64,000 bases of DNA. Source: Smallanthus sonchifolius. Its lineage: Eukaryota > Streptophyta > Magnoliopsida > Asterales > Asteraceae. The stretch lies in contig CM042044.1 of assembly GCA_023525975.1 (NCBI GenBank), positions 6,930,501 to 6,994,500 of the forward strand, given 5' to 3'. The notes beneath the pieces are model-generated. The model was not told the origin of the DNA. It was given only the letters and a program-made list of their open reading frames with translations, and did no database searches. Positions 1 to 11,675 of the stretch are shown here, piece after piece (the stretch's first letter is position 1; the number at the start of each line of letters is the position of its first letter). The translations under genes and the position numbers were made by a program.

Positions 1-81
1 GACTACTTATGAAAGAATTAAGATTTGTTTAATTGTTTTGTTTGTGACAACAAATAGTTATTTCAGTAGCTATTAATTCAG

Positions 82-240
82 ATGGAACAAAAAATTTTAA
101 TTGATCTTCATTTTGTTAGAGAAAAAACTGTGTCTCAAATTATTAAAACTAAGAAGGTTAATTCTGAATAACAACTAGCTAATATTTTTACAAAAGTCTG
201 AGTATTATTCAACATGATCTCATGCTCAAATTAAGAATTA
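82..240 (+). pseudogene. Ty1/copia RNase H C-terminal remnant
   Basis: One frame starting at 82 reads like the end of a copia polyprotein: a LIDLHFVREK block followed by QLANIFTKV, the usual RNase H tail in which a histidine-flanked segment precedes 'QLADIFTK'. A TAA stop interrupts it just before QLANIF and the reading frame stops soon after. Nothing upstream is available because the window begins here, so this may be the end of a larger element outside the window. From 241 to 987 I see no coding signal; the A+T-rich sequence there could be LTR or leader debris, but I could not define an LTR. Confidence 0.6.
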
Positions 241-987
241 AGTTTGCATCATATGTTTCTTTGAAGACTTATTTATGGTGATTAATAAAGGAACACAGTT
301 GTAATCTTACAAAGATTCATTATTTTATCACCATCTACATCAGGAACAAACTTGTAATCTTATCTCACAAAGATTATACCTATCACCATGTTACTTTAGT
401 AAGCTTTAAACATCACAAGAGTAAAAGGACACTGTTTTTAATGTGACATCTCAATGATATTCTCAACTATAACTTGTCACAATGTTACTCTGTCACATTA
501 ATTCACAAGGAAAGATACGGTTAAATATGACCACTCAGTAACTAAAACTGTTAAGGTAACATGCAAAGCAAAAAAGATTCGTGAAAGCACTATGTAGCAT
601 TTGAAAAATTAGGGTTTCAAAGTGGAGTGACAGAGATTCGTGAAAGTGGCATGTAGCATTGGAAAATTAAGAACTTAGTGGTTTGGTGACAATTTTCATG
701 TAAACATTTCTTCTTGGTAAAAATAAGGATATGAAAACTAGAAGTGGAAATTAATGAATAACTTCTGGATGGTTACTAACAATATGGCTAATGTGTAGTA
801 GCAATAGCCTAACTACAATATAATAGGATGTAAACACTCATAAGTTCAATTGTCACAGAGAAATTACACATTCAAGTTTCATAATAGACCATATAATTAG
901 ATTTAGGAACTAATGGGTTTAATTACTTTTAAGAAAAACCTCCATTAATGCAAATACTTGAACCTGATATCAATAAGTTGAGTAAAA

Positions 988-3900
988 CTAGAGTTGTGAG
1001 ATTTCCCTCCTCTTTGATAAAATCTTTGGCCAAGATATGAACACAAAGTTCATAATTGAGTTGATAATTTCAGGACATAGTGTCTTCCATAGAAATATTG
1101 TCTTCATCCATGAAGGCACTGTCAAATATTTATCTCCGCGTTTAATGCTACTAACAATCTCCTTGGCGCATGTTTTAGCTGATATCTTTGGTACCCATTG
1201 CGCGTTTGCCTAGTCATATAAACTGAGAAAATAAACAAAACCAAAAAGGTGACGGATGAATGTATCACTTTTCTTACCTCCTCTAACACTTCTTTGTTGG
1301 TTAATCTCGTCTCGACCAATCCTGGAGTTACCACTGTTATATCAATATCTGAACCGACCTCGATCCTCAAAGTTTCAAAGAAACTTAGCAGTGCCTCTTT
1401 ACTTGCCTGTGACACCATTTTCTAAGAGTTAATGGTTGATGATCATATTTGGATCAGAGGAGTGATTTTTGCTAACCATTGCCTTCTTTAACAAGAAACC
1501 ATTTACTTGCTTAATAAGTTTTGGATATAGATGTTTTAAGTGTAATAGTTATGGAAGCAAATGTTAATTAAGTGTGATTACTGAATCAAGACGGAATCAA
1601 GATAAGCAAAGCATTCAATGTTTGTACTTACATTATAGATGCTTACTCTTGGGGTGGCGAACCAACCTCCACAAGAACATATAGTGATTATTTTTCCTTT
1701 GTACTTCCTTAAATGCGGAAGTGCAAAATGTGTAGTGTAAACTGATCCCCAAAAGTTTACATCCTAAAATACCATAAAAACAATAAGTTAGGGATGTTAA
1801 TTGCGGGTCATTAAATAACTAATTGTAAATTGATAAACAAGTATAGAGATAAGAGGGCTTGGTTTCATAATAATGTAAAAGTGATGATATACAATGAAAG
1901 ACATGAGGGCTATATATAGTCATTTAAATAAACCAAGCTAATAGAGAAAAGCTCAACGCAATACATAAATAGTCAATAACTGATTGTGCTAACATCCTCT
2001 CTTAAATTCTCAAGGCAATAGTAATAAGCATTGTGAGTTTGTCACACAAGAAACAAAACTAAGATGTCGACTGAACCTTGGTGAAAGTATCAAGAAATCT
2101 ACAAAGCTGATGGAATAAATGGAAGAGAGATGGTCCCAAGTTGTAGATGATGACAAGTGAAGTGACAATCAATCTCAATATGCTTCGTCCGCTCATAAAA
2201 AACAGAATTCTTTGCAATCAACATAACACTTTTGTTATCACAACGTACGGGGTAGGTTGAGAGATGTTAACCCCCATATCTGCAAGAAGCCAACGTAACC
2301 AAATAATCTCATATGTAGTCACAGCCATAGTGTGATACTCAACCCCAGTGGAAGATCTAGAAACATCTTGTTCCTTACTTTTCCATGAGATTAAGGAATC
2401 TTAGAGGAAAACACAGAAACCAATGGTGGATTTACGATCATGAGGATCGATATCCCAATCAATATAACTATAGGCACACATCTCTAGAGAAGACGTCGAA
2501 GGAAACAAGAAGCTGAAATTGAGTACCACGAAGATACCTCAAATACGAAGAACAACTCACCAATGAACATAAGTAGGAGTAGTAACAAAATGGCTCACTA
2601 TATGAACAACATGAGCTATATTTGGTCGAGTAACAGTAAGATAAACCAAATTGCCAAAAATAGTACAATATATGCTCGGATATGATAAAGGAATACCATC
2701 AGTAGGAGAATATTGGATATTAGTTTCAAGAGGAGTGTTTACAATACCTTTGTCAGAAAGTTAAGCCTGCTTAAACAAATCACATATATATTTTGTCTGA
2801 GAAAGGAAGTATCCTTTCTAACACCGAGCCACCTCAATTCCCAAAAATAACGTAGCTACCCCAAATCTTTCTTGGCAAACCTATAGGCCAAATCACGCCT
2901 CAACGACTCAATGCCATCATGATCATCACATGTAATAACCATATCATCTATATATAACCATAGCATTTTTCCAAAGAGGATCAGAAACAACATCTTTACA
3001 CGACTCATGTTCAGATAAATGATGTATGTTTGCAATAAAAGAAGCAAACGAAGCCGAGCAAGTAAAGTAAGCAAACTCTGAAAGTTTGGTGGGCTTACAT
3101 TCACGAGTGGACTTCCTTGTAGGTTGAGGATCTCCAGGCTCAACAGACGAAGGAGCAATCTCAAGCATTACCGGAGCTGAAGTAGAATAAGATGTCGTAG
3201 ACATCTCATGAACCGACGCATCAGGTGCAATAGATGTATCTAGGACTGAGACATCTGATGCAGTGGATGTATCAATGTCAAAACTAAAAGGATCGATAGA
3301 CTGAAGATCTAACTATGTTAGATTATGCGGTTTAGTTGGAATTGAACATAAAGGAATATGCTCTAGAAAAGTAACATATCGTGATACGTATAGTTTCTGA
3401 CCTACGATTTCAAAACAACGATACCCTTTCTGTCCAATACCATAACCCAAAATACACAGAGCATATTTAGAAGACAACTTATTTCTTTTAACATGAGGAT
3501 GAAGAACAAAGCAAGTACAACTAAATTGATGAAGTATTAAAAGTTGATGGATAAATAAAAAATGCAAAAGTCCTAGAAGCCAAATTGATTTAAAAATCCA
3601 CCTAGAAACTAATATGTTTTTCCTAACTCATCTAAAAATGGGAAAAATTCAAATTTGAGCGAAATTATACAATTCAACTGTCAAATAGTAAGTTGGAGAT
3701 ACGAAAAAAGGAAGTCAATGGAACAAGTAAAAATCTAAGTAAATTACTTGGAAGGTCCCTCTGGTATGTTTATATTATAGATTGGGTTCTCAGGTTTGAA
3801 AAATGATAGGTTTGGTGCAACGTGTTTGCTCGAAGCTATTACTAACGGTCCCTAGAGTGTATGTGCGTTAACTTTTCTGTCATTTTTTCTTAAAATGACA

Positions 3901-6900
3901 AAATACCCTTAGGTTAAATAAAATAGCCTTAGAATTGTGGGATCCACCAAACCCTAACTCACACAATCCTCCCCCCCCCCTTTCCGGCCAGAATTCTCAG
4001 TCGTCTTCTCCGATAATCTCTTCGGTCTTCTTCCCCGGTGACTTCTCCGATCTTCTTCCATGGCAACTTGTACGATAATAACTAGCCATTGAATGTTGTT
4101 GCTATCCATAACATCAATCTGATTCCAAATCGACCATAAAAACAAAAAAAGACAAGAAATTAACCAATCCAATTCCAAAGATTTGGTCAACAAATTACAA
4201 GAACATGTTCAAGATTACAAGATTGATGGAAGTTTCATAACCAAAATCCACCAAATATGACTAAGAGCATTCACAGCCCGTTCTTTAAAATTATGTGAGT
4301 GAGTTTTGTATATTTTATGGAGTGGTTTAAAGTGGTTGTGAGTGAAGAAGAGAGAAAATATATAAGGTTTTTGTAAATATAAGGATAAAAGTAGTGGTTT
4401 TTAGAATAATTATAAGTATAAGGATAAGGAGAGAGAAAAGTAGTGTTTTTTAGTGTAATTATAAGGATAAGGATATGAAAATATAAAGAACAGGTTGGGA
4501 ATGCTCTAAGAAGCATAATCGATGAAGGTTCATCTTCAAAATACAAGATTCAATCTTTGGTGTATCTTCAAAAAAACATAAAACTTATTGAAGGAACTCA
4601 ATCTATTGGCGTGCACATTTGATGGAACCCAATTCTAAAGGCATGTTAATGGTTTTAGTTGCCATCAAATCCAATTTCATCAAACTATTGGCGTGAAACA
4701 CTACCAATTTCATCTAATTCCATTAAAATCGAGATTGAAGATGAAGATTGAAGGTAGAATTGTGGTTGTCTTAATGATTTATGAACCATTGTTGGAGTAC
4801 ATGTGATTGGAAAGCCCATTAATTGCAGGAGAAAATGTTAATTGGAAAGGACTCTCTAACCAAAGCTGGTGTTGATGATATAGGCCAGTTGCGAGTCAAA
4901 GGGGAGAAGGGAGTGCAGTCATAGGTGACTGCTCGACCAGACCACCACCAATACCGTCAACGACCTGAAGAGGGATGGGTGTGATGGTGTTATGGAGATG
5001 GTGAAGTGACAAAGAAGATGATGAAAAGCGGCGGGATTTAGTGTTTTATTTAATATTTTTTATATATAAAAAAGAGGTAGGGTCATACCTATTAACATAT
5101 TAATTTTGTGTATTTATTTATTTAACGTTAAGGCTATTTTAGTCATTTCATGTCTACTTAACAGCAAATGTTAATGGCTATCAATGGTAGAGGCTTTTTA
5201 TGTTACCCGCTAACAAACACATGTTGTGCCAAACCTATAATTTTTCATACCTGAGGACCCGATTTATAATATCGACATATAGCATGGACCTTTCGAGTAA
5301 TTTACTCTAAAATCTCTAGCAAGTGAATAATTCAACTGATCATTTGAAGTCAACAAGAAACAAGCCTCATATAAAAATCTTGGCGTCCATCAATTATCTA
5401 ATCTAATCTGAAATGTTGGTTTACTACCTTAGGTACATCACAACATATGAAAGCTATGAAATAAAATTTAAAAGTGTGAAAGAAGATAAATACCATGACC
5501 GAAGCGTGATCGAGTACACAAGTTTGGTCTTCGAATAAACCAAATGTTGTTATTGCAGCATTGTTTACGAGGTAATCCACTGTTGCAACAAATTCCCCAT
5601 TTAAATATTTAAACCGGTCGATTTTAATTTTCTTTAACAAGTTAAATATCTAAAATGTTGTTACTTAAGGGTGAGGTTCAAATGATAACAAATATTTATG
5701 TGATAACCACTCTCAAATATAGTGTTACGTATGCGTACCAAATAATGTTACACATACGTAAACACTATGTCTCACGCATATAAAAAAGTTGGTTAGTATT
5801 TGAACTATTCCCTGTTACTTAAAAAGTGATAAAATAAAAAGATGTTTTATTTGTATTTTTTTTATAACAATAATATACTTAAATTAAAGATAAAATAAAA
5901 AAGTGATTGATTTTATGGTTTAATTCATTTAAAAAAATAATAACGTAATATAAAAAATTATTTACGTTTTAAAAAATAAGTGGAAGTTTATATAAGTCAT
6001 GGTTGGCTTTTCCAAGACAGAAGAAGTTTGCTGAGCATCTCAACTATTGATTTACTTTAATCACATTCCTTCTTAAGCTTTTTAGGCATTTTGATATTTT
6101 TAGTTTAACATGATTATATATCTTATACAAAAGAATATTTTGTACTAACATCTTTATAAATTTTATAAATATACAGATTTAAAATCTTGTATTTTATTAA
6201 AATAAAAAAGATTAGTAGTTAAAAAGAAATATAAAATCTAATGATAATGTGACAATATTTCAAGTGTTTTTACTGTTTTTGAAGTATAAATATTTTTTTA
6301 TGTGGCAGCTGACTTGGCACGTTTTTAATTATTTGTTAGTCTATGAATTTCATAATTCATGATATGATTATCGTTTATAATTTGTGATAAAAAAAATCGT
6401 ATATCACAAATGTATTATTAGTTTTTACAGCAAGTGGTCTAGAATATTTTTATGAGATACGGTACAAATTTTATGAAATTTAACTTATTCTTGTTGAATA
6501 TTTTTGTAACCACTTTCATCACAACTTATTTAATAGCTAATAGTAAAAAGAAAAATACTGCATGTGTATAATAAACATATCTAGAAACATGATAAAAAAA
6601 GAAGAAGCTCATGATAAATTTCAAAATTAAATATGAAAATAAAATAAATAAAGATCACAAGCATGTGTCAAACAATAAATGGTTAGATGTGAATTTAATA
6701 GCTATCATTTACAATTAACCCAAGTGATAAATATGAAGATGGTGTACTTACATCTACCGAAATGTTTAACGGTTATATCAACGGCTTTGTTACAATCCTC
6801 ATACTTAGAAACATCCGCAGGTATAAAAGCCACATTTGGTGATCCAATTTTGTGTGCATATTGGGCTACGAGTTGAAGTTGTTCCTCACGTCTTGCAACT

Positions 6901-7207
6901 AACGCTAGACATGCTCCTTCTTTGGCGAACTCAATCGCCAATTGCTTAAAAAAAATTCAAATTAAAGAATCACTATATATAATTGCAACTAGCAATTAAT
7001 TTGCGAGTACACTATTAAAACTTATGTTACCTCGCCGATACCACTTGATGCACCAGTGATGAGTATAACTTTTCTTGCAAGTTTTTCAGGATACATAGAT
7101 TTAACGTAGAACCTCAAGAGATTGATCAACCAAAATACAGGAACTAAGATGATGAACAAGATGACTGAAACAAGAGGAAAAACGACATTAAAGATTGTGT
7201 GAATCAT
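988..7207 (-). CDS. SDR family dehydrogenase, 11-beta-HSD/steroleosin-like, copy 1 (six exons)
   Basis: Exons in transcription order are 7207-7031, 6944-6752, 5579-5494, 1763-1632, 1406-1278 and 1209-988, all GT-AG, giving an open 312-codon protein that ends in TAG. Residues 5-33 form a hydrophobic segment with proline at 11 and 23, which suggests a membrane or oil-body anchor. The cofactor motif TGASSGIG is at about 51-58, an ARRE element follows, and NNAA is at 129-132. The catalytic set is Ser182, Tyr195 and Lys199, with YNASK created across the exon 4/5 junction. Relatives (HSD or steroleosin type SDRs) are NADP-dependent oxidoreductases of sterol-like substrates on membranes or lipid droplets; the substrate here is unknown. 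The protein is shorter at the C-terminus than the roughly 350-residue HSD proteins I know. Intron 3 (3.7 kb) carries a copia fragment and nested MITEs. The ATG was chosen because it matches the start of the tandem copy. All splice sites fit, so I treat it as a possibly functional gene. Confidence 0.85.
2050..3600 (-). mobile_element. Degenerate Ty1/copia fragment inside SDR copy 1 intron 3
   Basis: Read on the minus strand, 3567-3313 gives a copia integrase C-terminal block (HPHVKRNKLSSKYALC, then YGIGQKGYRC and RYVTFLEHIP). About 3204-2960 gives the integrase-RT linker (PTRKSTRECKPTKL, DPLWKNAM). About 2965-2856 gives the RT catalytic motif as LYIDDMVIT. About 2250-2100 gives RNase H (DNKSVMLIAKN, ERTKHIEIDCHF). 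Order and spacing show that much of the RT is missing and the frame changes several times. No LTRs or target duplication were found. The insertion lengthens the intron but leaves the splice sites intact. Confidence 0.8.
3737..5307. mobile_element. Foldback (MULE-like) element, GAGTAAA type, about 1.57 kb
   Basis: The two ends are inverted repeats of about 100 bp. The left end (AAGTAAATTACTTGGAAGG, then a GGGTTCTCAGG block and ATAGGTTTGG) is mirrored at 5206-5307. Flanks are TAAAAATCT on the left and TAAAATCTC on the right, a 9-bp duplication with a one-base slip, as expected for Mutator-type insertion. The interior holds GC-richer patches near 3960-4060 and 4910-5030 that look like captured host sequence, and a nested TAA-duplicating MITE. 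It lies in intron 3 of SDR copy 1. Confidence 0.7.
4265..4506. mobile_element. PIF/Harbinger (Tourist-like) MITE, 242 bp, nested
   Basis: Terminal inverted repeats begin GAGCATTC and continue to a GTTCTTTA block on both ends. The flanks are TAA (4262-4264) and TAA (4507-4509), the 3-bp duplication typical of the PIF/Harbinger group. The interior is A+G rich with no coding capacity. It is nested in the larger foldback element, so it inserted later. Confidence 0.75.
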
Positions 7208-7926
7208 ATCGAAAGATGTGTTCGAGTAGAAGTCTTTTTCTTTTCGATAAATATGAAAAAACTAAAACTAGAAATGAATAGTGTGACGAAGTTTATTAAA
7301 CCAACAACAAAGAAATTCATAGGTAGTACTTATGAGGCCTAGCTTGTCATGCCCATGACACATCGCAAAAGTTAAACGTGTAGGGGACACTATTTTCTAT
7401 TATTATGTAATCATTTAAAATGGCACATGGGGTTTTCTACATTTAAAGTGTGAAGCTAGAAATGGACACATAAATTAGAGGAATTATTAATCCAACAAGA
7501 TCGAAAGAAATTTATATTTAGTAGTTAATTAATAATTGCCCTAGTCATGCCCATGATATACACATGGGAAAAGTTGAACATGTGAGTAATATTGTGTTTC
7601 TGTTTTTATGTAAGCTTTTGAAAATTGTAAAAATGCCCATGTGGTTTCTACTTTAAACTAGAACGTATCTACTAATAATTTTTTAGGGTTTTGTTTAATT
7701 TATGATGGGTTCTTTGTCATTTTATATAAGTTCAATGTATGGATTGTGAAATATTGACGATGTTATGACCGAGGATGTAAATATGAAAAGTAGTATCGTT
7801 TGGCAGCCGTCGGACGTCAAGATCCTTTGGAGGTGTGCAAAAACGTCAAGATTTTATAAGATATTGATTGAACTTTTCGCAAGTACTTCAAAAAAAAGTG
7901 AGGATAAAACTGATTTGTATTACCGG
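7208..7926. other. Upstream region of SDR copy 1, no gene seen
   Basis: The first 150 bases are similar to the bases upstream of SDR copy 2 (19031-19170), including an AAACCAACAACAAAG block. The duplication therefore included the promoter-proximal region. I could not pick a convincing TATA box. Bases 7370-7620 contain two related blocks with CATGGGAAAAGTTGAAC-like text, a weak local duplication. Confidence 0.4.
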
Positions 7927-8661
7927 CAGGGGCGGACCTACCCTAGGGGTAGGGGTACTTTAACGCGCAGTGTAAATTTTTGTTTTTATGGTTTTATGTA
8001 TTCGGTTACCCCTTACGTTACCCCTGAGCAAAAATTACGTTACCACTCAAAATTTTTTAAAAGCTCAACACTTCGTAAGAAGTCCAAAATTTTATAAAAA
8101 AACATAATACTTTATAAAAAGTCCTCACATTTTATTAAAGGTTTTGAGGTATTAGGTTTTAATAAAACATTTGTGCTTTAGCCATACTAAATGTTTTATT
8201 AAAACCCAACACCTCAAAGTCTCAATTCTCAAACCCAACTTACCCAAGTGGTCGGCCAAAAAGAAAGACAGAGAGCGGGAACTGTGAGACTGTGAGAGTC
8301 AGAGACCGACCACTCAATCACAACCCGGCGCCGCCTCTACCAACCCCAGTCCTCCACCTCTGCAGTTCTCCTCGCCAGTCGCATGTTACGGTAACATATA
8401 TATATATATATGTATTCGGCGGTTTTTTTCGCTAAGTAGTGTTAATTTATATGTATTCGGCCGAAAATTTTATAGTTCCGGCCCCCTGATAAGAAAAAAA
8501 TCCCGCCCCCCTACGTTTTTTTTCAAGCTCCACCACTGATGTTACCGTCAAAAAAATTTTGTTTAAATAAAAGTACGGTCTACATTTTTTTTTGTTTCAT
8601 TTACATGAAAGTACGATAAAAAAAATTGTTACCCTGAACTTTAGTTCTAAATCCGCCACTG
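7927..8661. mobile_element. Non-autonomous hAT element, 735 bp
   Basis: The ends are CAGGGGCGGACCTA and, inverted, CAGTGGCGGATTTAGAA, a common plant hAT terminus. A perfect 8-bp target duplication, ATTACCGG, is at 7919-7926 and 8662-8669. There is no transposase. The interior contains a second similar-looking terminus near 8528-8538 (CTCCACCACTG), hinting at a nested or duplicated end. Confidence 0.85.
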
Positions 8662-8861
8662 ATTACCGGATGAACCAAAATTGAGATTGCGATGTACATG
8701 TATGATGAAAATAGTTGATAAACAATAGATATTATTCACAATGTATTTTTAATGCATTGAAACTAAAAAATAACCTTAATTATTAAAAGTTAATTAGTAT
8801 CGTAAAAATATAGTTTTTAATTATATTTATTATTTAACAGTAATTAATTATGTGTAATTAG

Positions 8862-9192
8862 GTGGTTCAAGCGTGAAAGAATTCTTAAAAGCGGCGTCAA
8901 AGGTGAAAGGTTCAAAGCTATATCGGCGTACCATTTTATCCATTGTGCTTTCTATGTTATGGTTTATCTGGAAGGCACGAAATGATAAGATTTTCAACAA
9001 CACCAGATGGTCCTTGGATAGAGCTTTAGAAGAGATCAAGGCTTCAAGTTTTTTTTAGGTGAAAAACCGGTCCAAATAGTATTCACTAACTTGAGATGAT
9101 TGGTGTAAATTTTCTATTGTTTTCTAGTCGTTTTGTATTTTTTCTAGCTTCTTGCTAGTTTTTAATATATCATCTGTTTGCCGTTAAAAAAA
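8862..9192 (+). mobile_element. 5'-truncated LINE 3' end
   Basis: The open frame 8873-9055 reads KEFLKAASKVKGSK and then MLWFIWKARNDKIFNN, the C-terminal block of plant L1-type LINE polyproteins. A one-base shift after SFF would continue into VKNRSK, as in intact relatives. The 3' UTR ends in TTTGCCGTTAAAAAAA. The element is truncated on the 5' side, as is usual for LINEs. Its tail resembles the tails of the SINEs at 9246 and 60265. Confidence 0.75.
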
Positions 9193-9245
9193 TGTGTTTG
9201 ATGAAAAGTAGAAGGCATGTGATCTAAATCCGGTTTCGACCTAAG

Positions 9246-9462
9246 TTTTTTTTTTAATGGCAACGCTAGATATTCTAGGATAATTGAGTTTATCCGGGGC
9301 AACACCTAGAACATCTTGGGCAGCCCACCACAGGAGGAACCCCCAACTGGGTAAACCCCCTGAACTGGCCACATGCCCATTTTTTGATGTTGTCATGATC
9401 CAAACCCAAGACCTCCACTATAGAAAGTATTAAGGCTACCATGACACCAAATGACCAACGGT
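9246..9462 (-). mobile_element. tRNA-derived SINE (family 1), 217 bp
   Basis: A perfect 13-bp target duplication GTTTCGACCTAAG flanks it at 9233-9245 and 9463-9475. Read on the minus strand it ends in GTTGCCATTAAAAAAAAA and matches the copy at 60265-60480 in body and tail (PyGGGTTTACCCAGTTGGGGG region, CTAGAATATCTA region). The B box here is decayed to TTGGGTTTGGATC, against GGGTTCGAATCC in the other copy. Confidence 0.85.
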
Positions 9463-9726
9463 GTTTCGACCTAAGTAAAAGTACTTGTTTTAAGTCGCCA
9501 TTAAATTCGTCATGTCTATTTCATTTTACAACTTCATGATTAAAAAGGACGTGACTAATAAGCTACCGAACTTTATAAACTAGGTGGGGATCGGGTCTTT
9601 AATAACAAGAAAAGTATAAATTAATTTGGTAAACAAGATTTCTAGGAGGTACCATTCAAGAAAAGAAATGGAACAAAATTGTAAGAGGAAAACTAATTAA
9701 ATTAAATTAAAGATAACTTAATAAGC

Positions 9727-10080
9727 AAGGTCGGTGTCTTTTTGCCTCCGACATACTAGCCCCTATACCTGGATGAATTGTTAAAATTCAAGTTGGGTTT
9801 CAAGTTTATTATTTTATAAAACCATCGATTCAAGTTGGGTTTCAAGTTTATTATTTTATAAAACCATCGATTCAAGTTGGGTTTTAATACACAACTACTT
9901 TTGACTATTTTAAAAAAGTCGGTGGCTTTTTTACACCGACATACTAGCCCCTACACTTTGATGAATTGTCAAAATTCACTCCTATTCAAGTTTATTATTT
10001 TATAAAACCACCCCTTCAAGTTGGGTTTTAATACATAACTACTTTTGACTATTTTAAAAAAACCACCTTTTCAAGTTTAT
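9727..10080. repeat. Local tandem duplication
   Basis: A unit starting AAGTCGGTG and running through CCGACATACTAGCCCCTA to TTGACTATTTTAAAAAA occurs at about 9729-9916 and again at about 9917-10060. Inside the first copy, a 48-base segment ending in ATAAAACCATCGA is itself doubled (about 9785-9876). No coding signal was seen. Confidence 0.7.
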
Positions 10081-10102
10081 AAAGTTTTGATTTTACTCCC
10101 TG

Positions 10103-10107
<5 letters not shown>

Positions 10108-10143
<36 letters not shown>
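10108..10143. repeat. (TA)n microsatellite
   Basis: About 18 TA units. Unlike the TA tracts at 33-46 kb, no TAGGG-type element terminus follows it. Confidence 0.9.
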
Positions 10144-10147
<4 letters not shown>

Positions 10148-10671
10148 AATTTTTTCCTCAATAATTTGTGTTCGCTAATTTATTTTTAAAAATAATTAGT
10201 GGTTGTGTTTAATAACTTTGTTTTTCTTGACGTCCAGATATAAATTTTGTCATAATCATTTACATGTGTCGGTGGCCTTTGCCCCCCAAATCAGCAACTC
10301 TCCTCCACAAGTTTGTAAAATGTCAAAACTTGGTGTGTTTCTCCACCGCCACGCCACATGTCACCTCCCTGTTGGTTCGTTATATTTTTTGGAGTTTTTT
10401 TTTCTTTGGTGTTTTTTCGCATCGTGAATTTTATAAGTTGTTTTTGTGTTTAGCCACGTTAATTTCACTTCCTCAATAGTTTAAATATTTTAAAAAACAT
10501 GTCTGCGTCCCGCCACGGAGCGCGGGGCTAACCCGAGTTGTCATAACTTTATACGTTTTTGTATGTATTTAACCGCGTTTCTATTTTTGCTTAGCCACGT
10601 TATTATCACCGCATCAACCTTTTAGGTTTCGCCTCCCGCCGTGAAGCGTGGGCAAGCTTTCTCCTTAATAT
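10144..10671. other. Non-genic stretch with two GC-rich hairpins
   Basis: Two hairpin-prone GC blocks, CCCGCCACGGAGCGCGGGG near 10510 and CTCCCGCCGTGAAGCGTGGG near 10630, resemble Helitron 3' hairpins. However, neither is followed by CTAG at the proper distance. I see no gene. Confidence 0.35.
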
Positions 10672-10809
10672 AATAGAGAGAAATAAAAAAGAAATAAATA
10701 TTTATTTTCTTAAGTACGGAGAGAGGGAAAAGGAGGATGATTTTATAATTATGTGACTATAAATTACTTTTTAATAGTTTTGAAGTGCAAAAGTAAGAAA
10801 ATTGTACAC
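10672..10809. repeat. Segmental duplication, copy A (partner at 13082-13230)
   Basis: About 130 bases, from GAGAGAAATAAAAAA through TTTTGAAGTGCAAAAGTAAG, are repeated almost unchanged at about 13086-13214. In copy B the sequence continues directly into TTTAAAACGTTTATTGAAGT. In copy A the same junction is split by the PIF/Harbinger element, with AAAACGTTTATTGAAGT found right after it at 13046. Copy B is therefore an empty site for the insertion. Confidence 0.8.
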
Positions 10810-11059
10810 TTAGGGGAAGAGGTATACCCATGTGATTATGGTGTCATGTGATAATAAAGTGCACGCCACATGGCGCCACGTCAGATTCTGGAAAATCACA
10901 CCATAATCACATGACAAGGGGTATACCCATGTGATTGTGGTGGTGTGATAATTTAATGTTTTTTTTAATTTTTATTTAAATAAAATAAAACATAATAAAA
11001 TAATATTCATTAATAAAAATAAAAATTACATTAATAAAAAAAATTACATTAATTAAAAA

Positions 11060-11369
11060 AAACATAACCAAAACCTACGGGATACCATGACGTTCTTTGA
11101 TCTCCTTTTGTTTTTTTTTCAATCAAAAAACGTTGGGCGGTTGTGAGTGACTCAAGATCGATACCAAGAATTTCGATCTGTTGTTTTGTTCGTTTCCAAT
11201 CCATCCTCTCGTCTTGGGCGTTGTTAAATCTTGTCATTTGTTCGACAATTTCTCGCCGATTTCGTCGTGTCTTGAAACCCGGTTGAGACATTTGGGGTTG
11301 GTAGTTAAACATTTGAAAGTTCGCGTATTGAGTCCAAAAGTGTTGGTTATGGTTCAGATCGTTACTCAT
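11060..11369 (-). pseudogene. Left-arm PIF ORF1 deletion derivative
   Basis: The 106-codon frame joins the N-terminus of the ORF1 protein (SNDLNHNQHFW, then FQMFNYQPQMSQPG) directly to its C-terminus (REIVEQMTRFNNAQDERMDW, then QRFLIEKK). The middle, still present in the right arm, is missing. Upstream on this strand there is a TATA-like CTATAAATATT near 11460, a short leader, and a perfect palindrome at about 11625-11665 (CACCAAGATCAC / GTGATCTTGGTG). Confidence 0.65.
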
Positions 11370-11675
11370 TTTTGGGTTGGGGATATTAGAAATGAGTATA
11401 GAAGATTAATAAGTTTGAGTAGAAAATGAGTGTAAATATTATGGAGTAAAATTGAATATTTATAGTGAGTAAAAATAAAAATTATTAATATTATTATTTT
11501 AATTTAATTATTAATTCAAACGGCTAGTTTTTTAACCGTTGAACGGCTCTTTTGAGCAATTGCTCGCGTGAGAAATATCACGCTCAAAAACGACGCCGTG
11601 ACATTTTATTCAAGGGGGCGGTGTTCCACCAAGATCACGGTGTGATCTTGGTGGCCACCTAGGATCACGCCAACG

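Noticed and set aside
8386..8538. A second hAT nested in the one at 7927-8661 (ATGTTAC before and ATGTTACC after)
   Set aside because: The right end CTCCACCACTG looks right, but no CAGTGG-like left end follows the candidate duplication.
10510..10650. Helitron 3' ends
   Set aside because: Hairpins are present but no CTAG follows at the usual distance.
11181..11429. Open frame on the plus strand, and a similar one on the minus strand at 12323-12676
   Set aside because: Both are antisense shadows of the PIF ORF1 coding sequence in the two arms.
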